Notes: a model not told the origin generated them from the sequence alone. A stretch of 44,849 nt of DNA from Acidimicrobiales bacterium (GCA_036491125.1 DASXCO010000124.1:1-44849); one strand, 5' to 3'. Positions 1 through 7,734 are shown, counted from the first letter of the stretch. Translations and numbers: made by a program.

Positions 1-320
1 CGGTAGTCCTCGACCTCCTGCGGGGACGCCTTCTGCTCCAGGAGGCTGATGGCGTCGCGAAGATGCTGCAGCCCATGCTGCCTCAGCTCCTCGGCCGAGT
101 GGTAGTGCGAGTGGTCGCGTTCGGGCTTGGCTGCGGTGATCTCGTCGAGCAGCTGGCTCTCGCCGTGCAGGCGGCGCGCTTCGGCATACGTCTTCGCCAT
201 GGCCACGGTCTCACGGAGGGTGCCGCCGCGCTGCGCGGTGACGACGATGATGCCAGCGCTCGGAGGCGCCTCGAGCACGAGCCCCCATTCCTCCGCCGTG
301 AAGTCAGCTTTCGTGGTCAT
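1..320 (-). CDS. Conserved hypothetical protein, 3' end cut by the window edge
   Basis: The reading frame starts at ATG 318-320 (minus strand) behind a strong GGAGGAG ribosome site and stays open to base 1, giving about 106 residues (begins MTTKADFTAEEW). It is soluble, rich in Ala, Glu and Arg, with no signal peptide or membrane segment. A His-rich stretch (DHSHYH) lies near residue 70 and the visible end has EQKASPQEVEDY. The composition suggests a small helical protein. I recall similar unannotated actinobacterial proteins but know no function. It has its own ribosome site and is 88 bases downstream of the VOC gene on the same strand, so it could be the last gene of that transcript. Confidence 0.7.
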   Translation of the reverse strand, partial: MTTKADFTAEEWGLVLEAPPSAGIIVVTAQRGGTLRETVAMAKTYAEARRLHGESQLLDEITAAKPERDHSHYHSAEELRQHGLQHLRDAISLLEQKASPQEVEDY

Positions 321-408
321 GGCTTCTCCTCCCGCCTGTAGATGAGTCGCGCTCCCTTAGTGTGGCTCGGCGGGCCATCCGGCGCACGACGCGCCTGCGC
401 CGCCGGAA

Positions 409-819
409 TCAGCTCGTGGTCTGCTGCGGGCGCTCGTGGTAGGCGGCGAGCGGTTGGAACAGCTCGATCAGGTTCCCGGCCGGGTCTTGGAGGAGTATCT
501 GCTTGACTCCGGCACCAGTGACGATGTCATTGCGAAAACTGGCTCCTCGGCGACGTAGTTCCTCGACGGCGGCGTCGAGGTCGGGGACCTGCAGGGCGAA
601 GCGGTTCCAACCACCCGGCTCCGGCTGGGTCCCATCCGGCAGGACCGCGCCGCCGCCACCGCTGCCGGGGACGCTGAGAAGCAGGCGGAGGTCGCCGCTG
701 TAGAGCATGGCGAACGCCGGTGAGGGACGAAGTTCCACGTCGAAGCCGAGGAGGTCCTGGTAGAAGTCGACGGCCTTGTCGAGGTCGTCGACGAAGTACC
801 GCACGGTGGTAGTGGCCAT
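409..819 (-). CDS. VOC (glyoxalase/bleomycin-resistance fold) family protein, copy 1
   Basis: A 136-residue single VOC domain. It opens with TVRYFVDDLDKAVDFYQDLLGF, the usual first beta-alpha-beta unit, and has GGWNRFALQVPDLDAAVEEL in the middle and DPAGNLIELF near the end; the final E is a typical metal-ligand position in this superfamily. VOC proteins bind divalent metals or small hydrophobic ligands, and the substrate cannot be read from sequence. It is a close paralogue of the VOC domain encoded immediately upstream (853-1374), which indicates a tandem duplication. It lies in the same operon as an ECF sigma factor. It is probably cytoplasmic, and a ligand-sensing role rather than catalysis is possible. 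Confidence 0.85.
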   Translation of the reverse strand: MATTTVRYFVDDLDKAVDFYQDLLGFDVELRPSPAFAMLYSGDLRLLLSVPGSGGGGAVLPDGTQPEPGGWNRFALQVPDLDAAVEELRRRGASFRNDIVTGAGVKQILLQDPAGNLIELFQPLAAYHERPQQTTS

Positions 820-852
820 GAGATCTTTCCTTTCTGGTTGCGGGTTCTCGGG

Positions 853-1374
853 CTAGCGAACGGCGCTGCCCGCCCGCTCGTGATAGCCGGGGAGGGCGTC
901 GAACAGCTCGATCAGGTTCCCTGCGGGGTCGAGGACCAGGACCTGTCGAACGGCGACGCCCACGCTGATGTCGTTGCGGAGGCGAACCCCCCGCTCCCGG
1001 AGGACAGCGACGGTGGCGTCGAGCTCGACGACCTGCAGGGAGATCCGGTTCCAACCACCAGGCTCGGGGAGCGTCCCATCCGGCATGGCGTGCGGCTCGC
1101 CGGGGACGCTCAGCAGCAGACGGAGGTCGCCCCGGTAGAGCATGGCGAACGTCGGTGAGGGACGCAGTTCCTCCTCGAAGCCGAGCAGGTCCCGGTAGAA
1201 GTCGACGGCGTTGTCGAGGTCGTCGACGAAGTACCGCACGGTTGCGCCCCGCCCCGACGGTGGCTCGTCCTCCTGCTCGATCCGCCGCAGCAGCGCGGCG
1301 GCGAACTCGGCGCGGGGTTCGACGGGGATGACCGGTAGGCGAAGGTGGTCGAGTGGGTCGAGTGGATCGGACAT
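853..1374 (-). CDS. VOC family protein with N-terminal extension, coupled to ECF sigma factor
   Basis: 173 residues. Residues 1-40 (MSDPLDPLDHLRLPVIPVEP, then an AEFAAALLRRIEQE helix) precede a complete VOC domain that is nearly the same as copy 1 (TVRYFVDDLDNAVDFYRDLLGF to DPAGNLIELF). The ATG at 1374 overlaps the TGA of the sigma factor gene by one base (TGATG), so translation is coupled and near-equal synthesis is likely. The extension lies where an anti-sigma factor would carry its sigma-binding helix. This supports, without proving, a role in controlling the sigma factor in response to a VOC ligand. No membrane segment is visible, unlike classical anti-sigma factors. Confidence 0.85.
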   Translation of the reverse strand: MSDPLDPLDHLRLPVIPVEPRAEFAAALLRRIEQEDEPPSGRGATVRYFVDDLDNAVDFYRDLLGFEEELRPSPTFAMLYRGDLRLLLSVPGEPHAMPDGTLPEPGGWNRISLQVVELDATVAVLRERGVRLRNDISVGVAVRQVLVLDPAGNLIELFDALPGYHERAGSAVR

Positions 1375-1889
1375 CACCTCTCCTCTCCTTCCCGGTAGAC
1401 GCGTCGCAGCGCCGCCTTCGCCCTCATGAGGAGCGTCTCGGTGGCGTGGACGGTTCGATCCAGGACGGCGGCGACCTCGGCGACGGGCAGGCCATCCAGG
1501 TAGCGCAGGGTGAGCGCAGCTCGCTGGTGAACGGACAGTCGGGAGAGCGCCGCGTAGGCCGCCTCCGTGTCCAGATGCTGTGGCCACGGATCATCCATCC
1601 GGTCGCAGCCCGCCTCGGCGACGGCGACGCCGCGCTCCTCGCGGCCCACCCGACGCCAGTGGTCGACCAGCTTGTGACGGGCCACGCCGATCAGCCAGGC
1701 CACGGTGAGCACCGGCGGGCTCTCGCGCCGCTGGGCGGCGACGGCGGCCATGAACGTCTCGGCGGTCAAGTCCTCCGCGACCGAGGCGCTCCCGCAGCGA
1801 GGCAGCAGGTACCCGTGGACCTGGGGGAGGGCGTGCTGGTAGATCGCCACCACCGGGTCGACCTCATCGGGCTCGGACCGAGCGCTCAC
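1374..1889 (-). CDS. ECF-type RNA polymerase sigma factor
   Basis: 171 residues with the two-domain ECF layout. Region 2 spans about residues 12-85 (YQHALPQVHGYLLPRC, then DLTAETFMAAV and the AWLIGVARHKLVDHWR helix that melts the -10 element). Region 4 spans about 108-165 (LSVHQRAALTLRYLDGLPVAEVAAVL, helix-turn-helix). It should direct RNA polymerase to a small alternative regulon. The start is GTG 1887-1889; no strong ribosome site is seen. The stop overlaps the start of the VOC gene. Upstream on the minus strand GGAACTT (1944-1950) resembles an ECF -35 element, which would fit autoregulation, but the matching -10 is unconvincing. No anti-sigma gene is adjacent. Confidence 0.9.
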   Translation of the reverse strand: MSARSEPDEVDPVVAIYQHALPQVHGYLLPRCGSASVAEDLTAETFMAAVAAQRRESPPVLTVAWLIGVARHKLVDHWRRVGREERGVAVAEAGCDRMDDPWPQHLDTEAAYAALSRLSVHQRAALTLRYLDGLPVAEVAAVLDRTVHATETLLMRAKAALRRVYREGEER

Positions 1890-2048
1890 ACCACATCATC
1901 GCTGGGCGACCCGCCGATCCGAACATGAGCGAGGCACCGTTCAAAGTTCCGTGGTTCGGGGCTTGGTCGACGCGGTGCCGCGTTTCGACCTGATGGGCAA
2001 CAGGGAGAAGGTGCCGAGGTCCACCGACCCGATCCCGGACGAGGTGGC

Positions 2049-2099
2049 TTGACAGGCAGCTTAAAGGCTGCATAATGGGTCATGCAGCCGTGGGGCTGC
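2049..2099 (+). promoter_or_regulatory. Promoter with nested inverted-repeat operator for the ArsR-SRPBCC gene
   Basis: TTGACA (2049-2054) and CATAAT (2071-2076), 16 bases apart, form a near-consensus sigma-A promoter. Three inverted repeats built from the same half-site overlap it: GCAGC/GCTGC (2056-2060 and 2067-2071, inside the spacer), GGCTGCAT/ATGCAGCC (2066-2073 and 2082-2089, perfect, covering the -10) and GCAGCC/GGCTGC (2084-2089 and 2094-2099). ArsR-family repressors bind such palindromes over promoters, so this is probably the autoregulatory operator of the gene at 2117. Confidence 0.7.
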
Positions 2100-2116
2100 C
2101 TAAACTGCGATGGAAG

Positions 2117-2956
2117 ATGGACGCGATATTTCGGTCTCTCGCCGACCCCAGCCGCCGACGGCTGCTCGACCGGCTCAACGAGCGCAACGGCCAGACGTTG
2201 CGGGAGTTGTGCTCCGAGCTGGACATGGCTCGCCAGTCAGTGACGAAGCACCTCGCCATCCTGGAGGCCGCCAACCTGGTCACGACCGTTCGGCGGGGTC
2301 GCGAGAAGCTGCACTACCTCAACCCGGCGCCCATCAACGACATCGCTGAGCGGTGGATTCACCGATACGACCGTCAGCGGGTGCGTGCACTCGCGGAGCT
2401 CAAGCAGGCACTGGAGGATCAGCACATGGGGCAGACCGAGTTCGTCTACGTGACCTTGATCAACGCGACGCCAGAGAAGCTGTGGCGCGCACTGACCGAC
2501 CCGAGCTTTACCCTGCGCTACTGGGGCATGGGGATGTACTCGGACTGGAAGGTCGGGTCACCGATCAGGGTGCAGTGGGGACCTGGCGAGAAGATCCACG
2601 AGGGCGAGCAGGTGGTCCTCGAGTCCGAGCCCTACCGGCGCTTGTCGTACCGCTGGCACAACTACCAGCGCGAGCACGCCCCGATCTTCGGCTGGTCGGA
2701 GGAGACCTTCGCCGAGCTGGTGAAGGAGCCGTTGTCGAAGGTGACGTTCGACATCGAGCCGGTCGGCGGGACGGTCAAGCTCACGGTCACCCACGACGAC
2801 TTCGAACCCGACAGCGAGATGCTGAAGGGCGTGCGCGGCGGCTGGCCTGCGATCTTGTCGAACCTCAAGACGCTGTTGGAGACCAACGAGACGTTGCCGC
2901 TCCCGTCCGAGATGACCGTCGACCACGAGGCGCACGCGGTCATGCGTGACGGCTGA
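2117..2956 (+). CDS. ArsR-type winged-helix regulator fused to an SRPBCC (AHSA1-like) domain
   Basis: 279 residues. Residues 1-95 form an ArsR winged helix (DAIFRSLADPSRRRLLDRL, recognition region ELDMARQSVTKHLAILE, wing LVTTVRRGREKLHYLN). Residues about 108-255 form an SRPBCC/AHSA1 domain (FVYVTLINATPEKLWRAL, YWGMGMYSDW, final TLLETNETLP). The start MDAIFRS at 2117 fits the family and lies downstream of the promoter; an in-frame ATG at 2075 would fall inside the -10/operator region and is rejected. The START-like domain probably binds a hydrophobic ligand that relieves repression. ArsR plus separate SRPBCC genes are common pairs, and here they are one chain. No metal-binding CxC motif is present, so a metal sensor is unlikely. 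Confidence 0.88.
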   Translation: MDAIFRSLADPSRRRLLDRLNERNGQTLRELCSELDMARQSVTKHLAILEAANLVTTVRRGREKLHYLNPAPINDIAERWIHRYDRQRVRALAELKQALEDQHMGQTEFVYVTLINATPEKLWRALTDPSFTLRYWGMGMYSDWKVGSPIRVQWGPGEKIHEGEQVVLESEPYRRLSYRWHNYQREHAPIFGWSEETFAELVKEPLSKVTFDIEPVGGTVKLTVTHDDFEPDSEMLKGVRGGWPAILSNLKTLLETNETLPLPSEMTVDHEAHAVMRDG

Positions 2957-2959
2957 CCC

Positions 2960-4087
2960 TCATGGGGTGGGGATCTCGTCGACGGCCATCCGGTAGCCCC
3001 GACCGGGCACCGCGCAGAGCGCTTCGCCCGCGGGGCCTAGACGCCGCCGCAGCCTTGCCACGGTGGTCTCCACCGCGTGGGCGTCGACGGCGACGTCGCG
3101 CCGGCCCTGGCGGAGGAGCGCTTCCTTCGGCACCACCGCGCCCGCTCGCCGCAGCAGCCGGGCGAGGACGGCGTGCTCGCGGGGCGAGAGGTTCACGACC
3201 GACCCCTCGATCAGGACGGCTCGCCCCTGCACCACGAGCTGGCCTCGTTCGTGACGCAGCTCCCGCCGACGCTGGAAGAGGGTGTCACTGAGAGCGCGAA
3301 CCAGCAGCCCGAGGCGCCCCACAGGCGGCGCCACGATGTTGCCGATGCCGGTCGCTTCGGCTCCTTCGGCACACACGGGCCCGACACAGGCGGCCACGAC
3401 GCCGCGGTCGTTGAAGGCCGATCGCAGATCGTCACCGAGACCGTGGCGGTCGGCGATCGTCACAAGGTTGACGGCGGCCGGCGCGCTCGTGAACGTCACT
3501 GCGTCGAGCTGTCCGGTGCAAGCTGCCTCCGTCAGCCGCAAGGCGGGCTGGTCCTCGTCGGGTAGGCGCCACCGATACACCGGGACCTCGATGACGTCGG
3601 CACCGGCCCTTCTCAGTGTCTCAATGGCGCCCTTGTTCGGGTCGCCGTATTGCTGAAATGCCACGACCGCTCCCCCCAAGGATTGTGCGGTGAGGAGACC
3701 GATCGCCTCGTCGACACGCTCGCTGGCGACGGCCTTCCACGTCTCGACCCCGGCAACATGCAAGGCGGCGGCAGCCTTGGGGCCGCGGGCGACCGCCCGC
3801 GCTTGGACGAGCGTGGCGAGCAGCTCGTCGCCGAGTCCCCACGACTGCGCGGCCTCGAACCAGGCGCGCACGCCGATGCCGGTCGTGGCCACGACATAAC
3901 TCGGCCGACGTCTGATCACCTCGAGCGTCGCCTCGCGGAGTGCAGCGTCAGAGGCGAGATAGTGAGTCGAGATGGTCGGCCCGTGCCTGACGATGGCACC
4001 GCGTCGCTGGAGCAGCTCAGCCTGCTCCTTCCACCGGCGGTCGGCAGTGATTCCGACGGTGAACCCTTGGAGCGGAAGAAGGGTCAT
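2960..4087 (-). CDS. nnaR: NnaR-like nitrate/nitrite assimilation regulator (HemD-like domain plus winged helix)
   Basis: 375 residues. About residues 1-265 resemble uroporphyrinogen-III synthase (GFTVGITADRRWKEQAELL, VVATTGIGVRAW, TFTSAPAAVNLV), and about 285-372 form an OmpR-type winged helix (VVNLSPREHAVLARLLRRAG, then RRRLGPAGEALCAVPGRGYRM). This HemD-plus-DNA-binding layout is that of NnaR, which in Streptomyces and mycobacteria acts with GlnR on nitrate and nitrite genes. The gene is divergent from nirB across 157 bases, which supports that role over siroheme synthesis. I chose the ATG at 4087 because the domain begins there; upstream in-frame codons run into the nirB control region. 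Whether the HemD domain keeps catalytic activity cannot be judged. Confidence 0.85.
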   Translation of the reverse strand: MTLLPLQGFTVGITADRRWKEQAELLQRRGAIVRHGPTISTHYLASDAALREATLEVIRRRPSYVVATTGIGVRAWFEAAQSWGLGDELLATLVQARAVARGPKAAAALHVAGVETWKAVASERVDEAIGLLTAQSLGGAVVAFQQYGDPNKGAIETLRRAGADVIEVPVYRWRLPDEDQPALRLTEAACTGQLDAVTFTSAPAAVNLVTIADRHGLGDDLRSAFNDRGVVAACVGPVCAEGAEATGIGNIVAPPVGRLGLLVRALSDTLFQRRRELRHERGQLVVQGRAVLIEGSVVNLSPREHAVLARLLRRAGAVVPKEALLRQGRRDVAVDAHAVETTVARLRRRLGPAGEALCAVPGRGYRMAVDEIPTP

Positions 4088-4096
4088 GAGACCCAA

Positions 4097-4124
4097 GTCA
4101 TACCAGAAGTCACGGGCGGTGCAA
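4097..4124 (-). promoter_or_regulatory. Candidate promoter of the NnaR-like gene
   Basis: On the minus strand TTGCAC (plus 4119-4124) and TATGAC (plus 4097-4102) are separated by 16 bases, and the -10 ends 9 bases before the ATG at 4087. Both hexamers are close to sigma-A consensus, and the 5' leader would be only a few bases. Confidence 0.45.
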
Positions 4125-4184
4125 CATTGTGTCCGCCACGTTTCCAGACTCTCTCGACCACATATTTCTGCGGGTGAGCGCCCC

Positions 4185-4222
4185 GTGACGGGCTGTTCGC
4201 GTGCTCGAAACAGCTCGAACAC
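4185..4222 (+). promoter_or_regulatory. Candidate GlnR/NnaR operator upstream of nirB
   Basis: Half-sites fall on an 11-base phase: GTGAC (4185-4189), a degenerate TTCGC (4196-4200), GAAAC (4207-4211) and AACAC (4218-4222). Known actinobacterial GlnR boxes alternate GTnAC and GAAAC with 6-base gaps. An imperfect inverted repeat, CGTGCTCG (4200-4207) against CGAACACG (4216-4223), overlaps it. It lies 23-60 bases before the nirB ATG. Two of the four half-sites are good matches. Confidence 0.4.
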
Positions 4223-4244
4223 GTGGGCTCGGTGTAGTGGAGTC

Positions 4245-6827
4245 ATGCGCCGCTTGGTCGTCGCCGGCTATGGCATGGTCGGCCACAAGCTGATCGAGAC
4301 CTTGGTCGAGCGAGGAGCGACGAGCGATTGGGAGATCGTCGTCTTCGCCGAGGAGCCCCGCCCCGCCTACGACCGGGTGAACCTGAGCAGCTACTTCGCC
4401 GGCGCGACCGAGGCGGATCTGGCGCTGGCTCCGCCCGAACTCGTCGCCACCGCCGGCCTCACCTTCCATCTCGGCGACCCCATCACCGGCGTCGACACCG
4501 GGAGCAGCACTGTCACCAGCGCCTCGGGGCGGGCCTGCAGCTACGACGCGCTGGTGTTGGCGACCGGCTCGGTTCCCTTTGTCCCTCCGGTGCTCGGCCG
4601 GGAGCTGCCGGGTTGCTTCGTGTACCGCACCCTCGAGGACCTGGCGGCAATCCGGGCGTGGGCCGGCTCGGTCGCTACCGGAGCGGTCGTCGGGGGTGGA
4701 CTGCTGGGTCTCGAAGCCGCCAACGCCCTGCGCAGTCTGGGCTTGGCGACGCACGTCGTCGAGTCTGGGCCCCGCCTCATGCCGACCCAGGTGGACGACG
4801 GTGGCGCCGGCGCGCTCCGGCGGCGCATCGAAGACCTCGGGGTGACCGTCCGCACCGCCAGCCAGGCGATCGAGGTCGTACCGAACGACCAGGGCGCCGT
4901 CAGTGCCCTGCGCTTCGGCGAGGGGCCCGACCTCGGTACGGACCTGGTCGTGTTCTCCGCGGGGATCCGGCCCCGAGACGAGCTCGGCCTGGCCGCCGGG
5001 CTCGAGGTGGGTGGTCGCGGTGGGATCGTCGTCGACGACGGGTGTCGCACCTCCGATCCGCGCATCTACGCCATCGGGGAGTGCGCCCTCGCCGTCGGCC
5101 GGATCTGGGGTCTGGTCGGACCCGGCTACGAGATGGCCCGGGTCGTGGCCGACCGGCTGATGGGCGAGCCGGGCGAGTTCACCGGCGCCGACTGCTCGAC
5201 GAAGCTCAAGCTTCTCGGTGTGGATGTGGCCAGCTTCGGCGACGCCTTCGGGACCACCCCGGGTGCGGAGTCGATCGTGTACGCCGACGCGGTCGACAAC
5301 GTGTACCAGCGGCTCGTGGTGGGCGACAGGGGTCGGCGGGTGCTCGGCGGGGTCCTCGTCGGCGACATATCGCCGCACCAGGTGCTGTCCCAGATGGCGC
5401 GGGGCGACCTGCCCACCCCGGCGCACCCGCAGGACCTGCTCGGACCCGGTCGGGAAGGGCGTGGATCCGCTCCGGGAGTCGGCGACCTGGCACGAACGGC
5501 GCGGGTGTGCAGCTGCAACAACGTGAGCAAGGGGGTCATCTGCGACGCCATCGTGTCGGACGGGCTCACCGCCGTCGGGCAGGTGAAGGCGGCCACGAGG
5601 GCCGGCACGGGCTGCGGCGGCTGCGTCCCGCTCGTCACCGACATCCTGAAGGACGAGCTCGTGAAGGCGGGCGTCGCCGTCGACGACCACCTGTGCGAGC
5701 ACTTTCCGCTCAGCCGCCAGGAGCTGTTCGACATCGTCCGGATCGCGCGGGTGCGATCGTTCGCCGGGCTGCTGGCGACGCACGGTCGGGGGCGGGGTTG
5801 CGACATCTGCAAGCCCGCGGTGGCCTCGATGCTCGCCTCGCTGGGCAGCGGCCACCTCCTCGACGGCGAGCAGGCGTCGCTGCAGGACACCAACGACCAC
5901 TTCCTGGCCAATCTCCAACGCAACGGCACCTACTCGGTCGTGCCTCGCGTGCCCGGAGGCGAGATCACGCCGCGCCAACTCGTGACCATCGGCGAGGTCG
6001 CCCAGGAGTTCGACCTCTACACGAAGATCACGGGAGCCCAACGCATCGACATGTTCGGCGCCAGGGTGGAGCACCTTCCCCGAATCTGGGAGCGACTGAT
6101 CGATGCTGGCCTGGAGTCCGGCCACGCCTACGGCAAGGCGCTTCGGACGGTGAAATCTTGCGTCGGCCATACGTGGTGCCGCTACGGCGTGCAGGACTCG
6201 ACGGGGCTGGCGATCCAGCTCGAGCTTCGCTACCGCGGCCTCCGTGCCCCGCACAAGATCAAGGCCGCAGTGTCGGGCTGTGTCCGCGAGTGTGCCGAGG
6301 CCCAGGGCAAGGATTTCGGGGTCATCGCCACGGAGCGGGGTTGGAATCTCTACGTCTGTGGCAACGGGGGAGCGCGGCCGCAGCACGCTGTCCTCTTCGC
6401 GGAGGATCTCGACACCGAAACGCTGATCCGTTACCTGGACCGCTTTCTGATGTACTACATCCGCACCGCGGATCGGCTCGAGCGCACTGCGCCCTGGCTG
6501 AACAAGCTCGACGGCGGCGTCGACTATCTCCGCAGCGTGATCGTCGATGACTCCCTTGGGGTCGGCGAGGAACTCGAGTCGGAGATCGAACGACACGTCG
6601 CCGAGTACCGGTGTGAGTGGCAGGAGACGCTCGACGATCCGAACCGCCGGCGGAGGTTCCGCACCTTCGTCAACAGCGACGAGTCCGATCGCGACATCGT
6701 GTTCGAGCGTGAGCGGGGTCAGCCCCGGCCCCGACCCCCGCACGACTCGGACGACGCAGGCGACCGATCCGGGCCCGATCCCGTCCTGGTCGGCATCTCC
6801 GGTCGCCGCTCGAATGGGGAGGGATGA
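4245..6827 (+). CDS. nirB: Assimilatory nitrite reductase [NAD(P)H], large subunit
   Basis: 860 residues, normal for NirB. The enzyme reduces nitrite to ammonium in the cytoplasm. The N-terminal FAD/NAD(P)H-binding module has VVAGYGMVGHKL (residues about 4-15) and AVVGGGLLGLEAANAL. A BFD-like [2Fe-2S] site has C422-S-C424 and a downstream CGGC pair. A second BFD-like region (about 485-525) keeps only three cysteines. The siroheme/[4Fe-4S] domain has C639-x5-C645 and C679-x3-C683. The start MRRLVVAGYG at 4245 follows GGAG closely; a much longer open frame upstream crosses the regulator gene and is not coding. The stop overlaps nirD (ATGA). Confidence 0.96.
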   Translation: MRRLVVAGYGMVGHKLIETLVERGATSDWEIVVFAEEPRPAYDRVNLSSYFAGATEADLALAPPELVATAGLTFHLGDPITGVDTGSSTVTSASGRACSYDALVLATGSVPFVPPVLGRELPGCFVYRTLEDLAAIRAWAGSVATGAVVGGGLLGLEAANALRSLGLATHVVESGPRLMPTQVDDGGAGALRRRIEDLGVTVRTASQAIEVVPNDQGAVSALRFGEGPDLGTDLVVFSAGIRPRDELGLAAGLEVGGRGGIVVDDGCRTSDPRIYAIGECALAVGRIWGLVGPGYEMARVVADRLMGEPGEFTGADCSTKLKLLGVDVASFGDAFGTTPGAESIVYADAVDNVYQRLVVGDRGRRVLGGVLVGDISPHQVLSQMARGDLPTPAHPQDLLGPGREGRGSAPGVGDLARTARVCSCNNVSKGVICDAIVSDGLTAVGQVKAATRAGTGCGGCVPLVTDILKDELVKAGVAVDDHLCEHFPLSRQELFDIVRIARVRSFAGLLATHGRGRGCDICKPAVASMLASLGSGHLLDGEQASLQDTNDHFLANLQRNGTYSVVPRVPGGEITPRQLVTIGEVAQEFDLYTKITGAQRIDMFGARVEHLPRIWERLIDAGLESGHAYGKALRTVKSCVGHTWCRYGVQDSTGLAIQLELRYRGLRAPHKIKAAVSGCVRECAEAQGKDFGVIATERGWNLYVCGNGGARPQHAVLFAEDLDTETLIRYLDRFLMYYIRTADRLERTAPWLNKLDGGVDYLRSVIVDDSLGVGEELESEIERHVAEYRCEWQETLDDPNRRRRFRTFVNSDESDRDIVFERERGQPRPRPPHDSDDAGDRSGPDPVLVGISGRRSNGEG

Positions 6828-7162
6828 GTGACCTGCGATGGGTGGCCGTCTGCGAGCTGGACGACCTCGTACCACAGCGGGGCGTTGCCGCCCTGCTCGA
6901 GGGCAGACAGATCGCGCTGTTTCGCGTGATGCCGGAGGACGAGGTGCTCGCCATCGCCAACCGTGATCCGTTCAGCGAAGCCAACGTCCTGGCCCGGGGC
7001 ATCGTCGGCTCCGTCGGCGACACCGTCGTCGTCGCCTCGCCAATGTACAAGCAGCATTTCGACCTGCGGGCGGGCCGCAGCATCGAGCACCCCGACGTGG
7101 CTGTGGACACCTTTCGGACGCGGGTCTGCCGCGGCGTCGTCGAGATCGGCCTCAGGTGGTGA
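6824..7162 (+). CDS. nirD: Nitrite reductase small subunit
   Basis: 112 residues with a Rieske-like beta fold (WVAVCELDDLVPQRGVAALL, IALFRVMPEDEVLAIANRDPFS, SPMYKQHFDLRAG). Like other NirD proteins it lacks the Cys-His pairs that bind the Rieske cluster, so it is structural or regulatory for NirB. The ATG overlaps the nirB stop as ATGA, and its own stop overlaps the next GTG, giving strict translational coupling. The length is typical. The role follows from position and family; no other assignment is plausible. Confidence 0.93.
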   Translation: MSDLRWVAVCELDDLVPQRGVAALLEGRQIALFRVMPEDEVLAIANRDPFSEANVLARGIVGSVGDTVVVASPMYKQHFDLRAGRSIEHPDVAVDTFRTRVCRGVVEIGLRW

Positions 7163-7734
7163 CCAACGGTGAGTCGGACTCGGCCGCGCCGGCGAGGTTC
7201 CGCCGCGTCCAGCGGGTGCCCGAGGCCTGGCCGGTGCTCCACCTCGAGGCCGACATCCCCGGATGGGCCGGGCTCGACGTGGGCGGGCTCGTACGGGCCC
7301 CTCGGCGGTTCGACCTTGGCGACCTCCAGAACCTCGGATCCGACGACCACCATGTCGCCGTGCACTGCGTGTGGGGCTGGTCGCGTCCCCATGCCCGGTG
7401 GCATGGCATCTCGTTGGCGCGGCTCCTCGACGCAGTGGGCGTCGACGAGCGCGCCACCCATGTCGTCGTCGAGTCGGCCTCCGACAGCTACTCCTCGTGC
7501 CTGCCGCTCGTGGACGCGCGGGAGGGTGTGCTCGCATGGACCCGCGACGGTGCCCCCCTGGCACCGGAGGCCGGCGGTCCGCTGCGCTACGTCGGTCCCT
7601 CCTCCTTCTGGGGCTACAAGGGCGTGAAGTGGGCAGCCCGCGTGGGCGCGACGGACCATTTCGTCCCCGGCTTCTGGGAGTCCAAGGTGGCTGATCCGGT
7701 GGGCCGTGTACCTGTGGAGGTGGAGTTGCCATGA
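7159..7734 (+). CDS. Small sulfite-oxidase-fold molybdopterin-dependent oxidoreductase
   Basis: About 191 residues forming a single Oxidored_molyb (SUOX-fold) domain. Key signs are HCVWGWSRPHARWHGISLARLL, where the Cys (about residue 70) is the expected molybdenum thiolate ligand, RYVGPSSFWGYKGVKW and the FVPGFWE end. It has no signal peptide and no membrane segment, so it is cytoplasmic, unlike YedY/MsrP. GTG 7159 overlaps the nirD stop; GTG 7156 is an equal alternative. Its place directly behind nirBD suggests nitrogen-oxide or related redox chemistry, but the substrate is unknown. It is far too small to be NasA/NarB nitrate reductase. Confidence 0.85.
   Translation: MTNGESDSAAPARFRRVQRVPEAWPVLHLEADIPGWAGLDVGGLVRAPRRFDLGDLQNLGSDDHHVAVHCVWGWSRPHARWHGISLARLLDAVGVDERATHVVVESASDSYSSCLPLVDAREGVLAWTRDGAPLAPEAGGPLRYVGPSSFWGYKGVKWAARVGATDHFVPGFWESKVADPVGRVPVEVELP

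Noticed and set aside
1919-1950. ECF-type autoregulatory promoter (GGAACTT with a downstream TGTTC, minus strand)
   Set aside because: The -35 is good but the spacing to the -10-like sequence is too long, so it was noted under the sigma gene and not annotated.
2960-4087. The HemD-like gene as a siroheme biosynthesis enzyme for NirB
   Set aside because: The C-terminal winged helix and divergent position fit the regulator NnaR better; no cobA/cysG methyltransferase lies beside it.
4110-6875. A 921-residue open frame on the minus strand across nirB
   Set aside because: It is the antisense of nirB. The translation is rich in Arg, Gly, Asp and His with no domain, while the plus strand encodes every NirB motif. 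High GC keeps such frames open.
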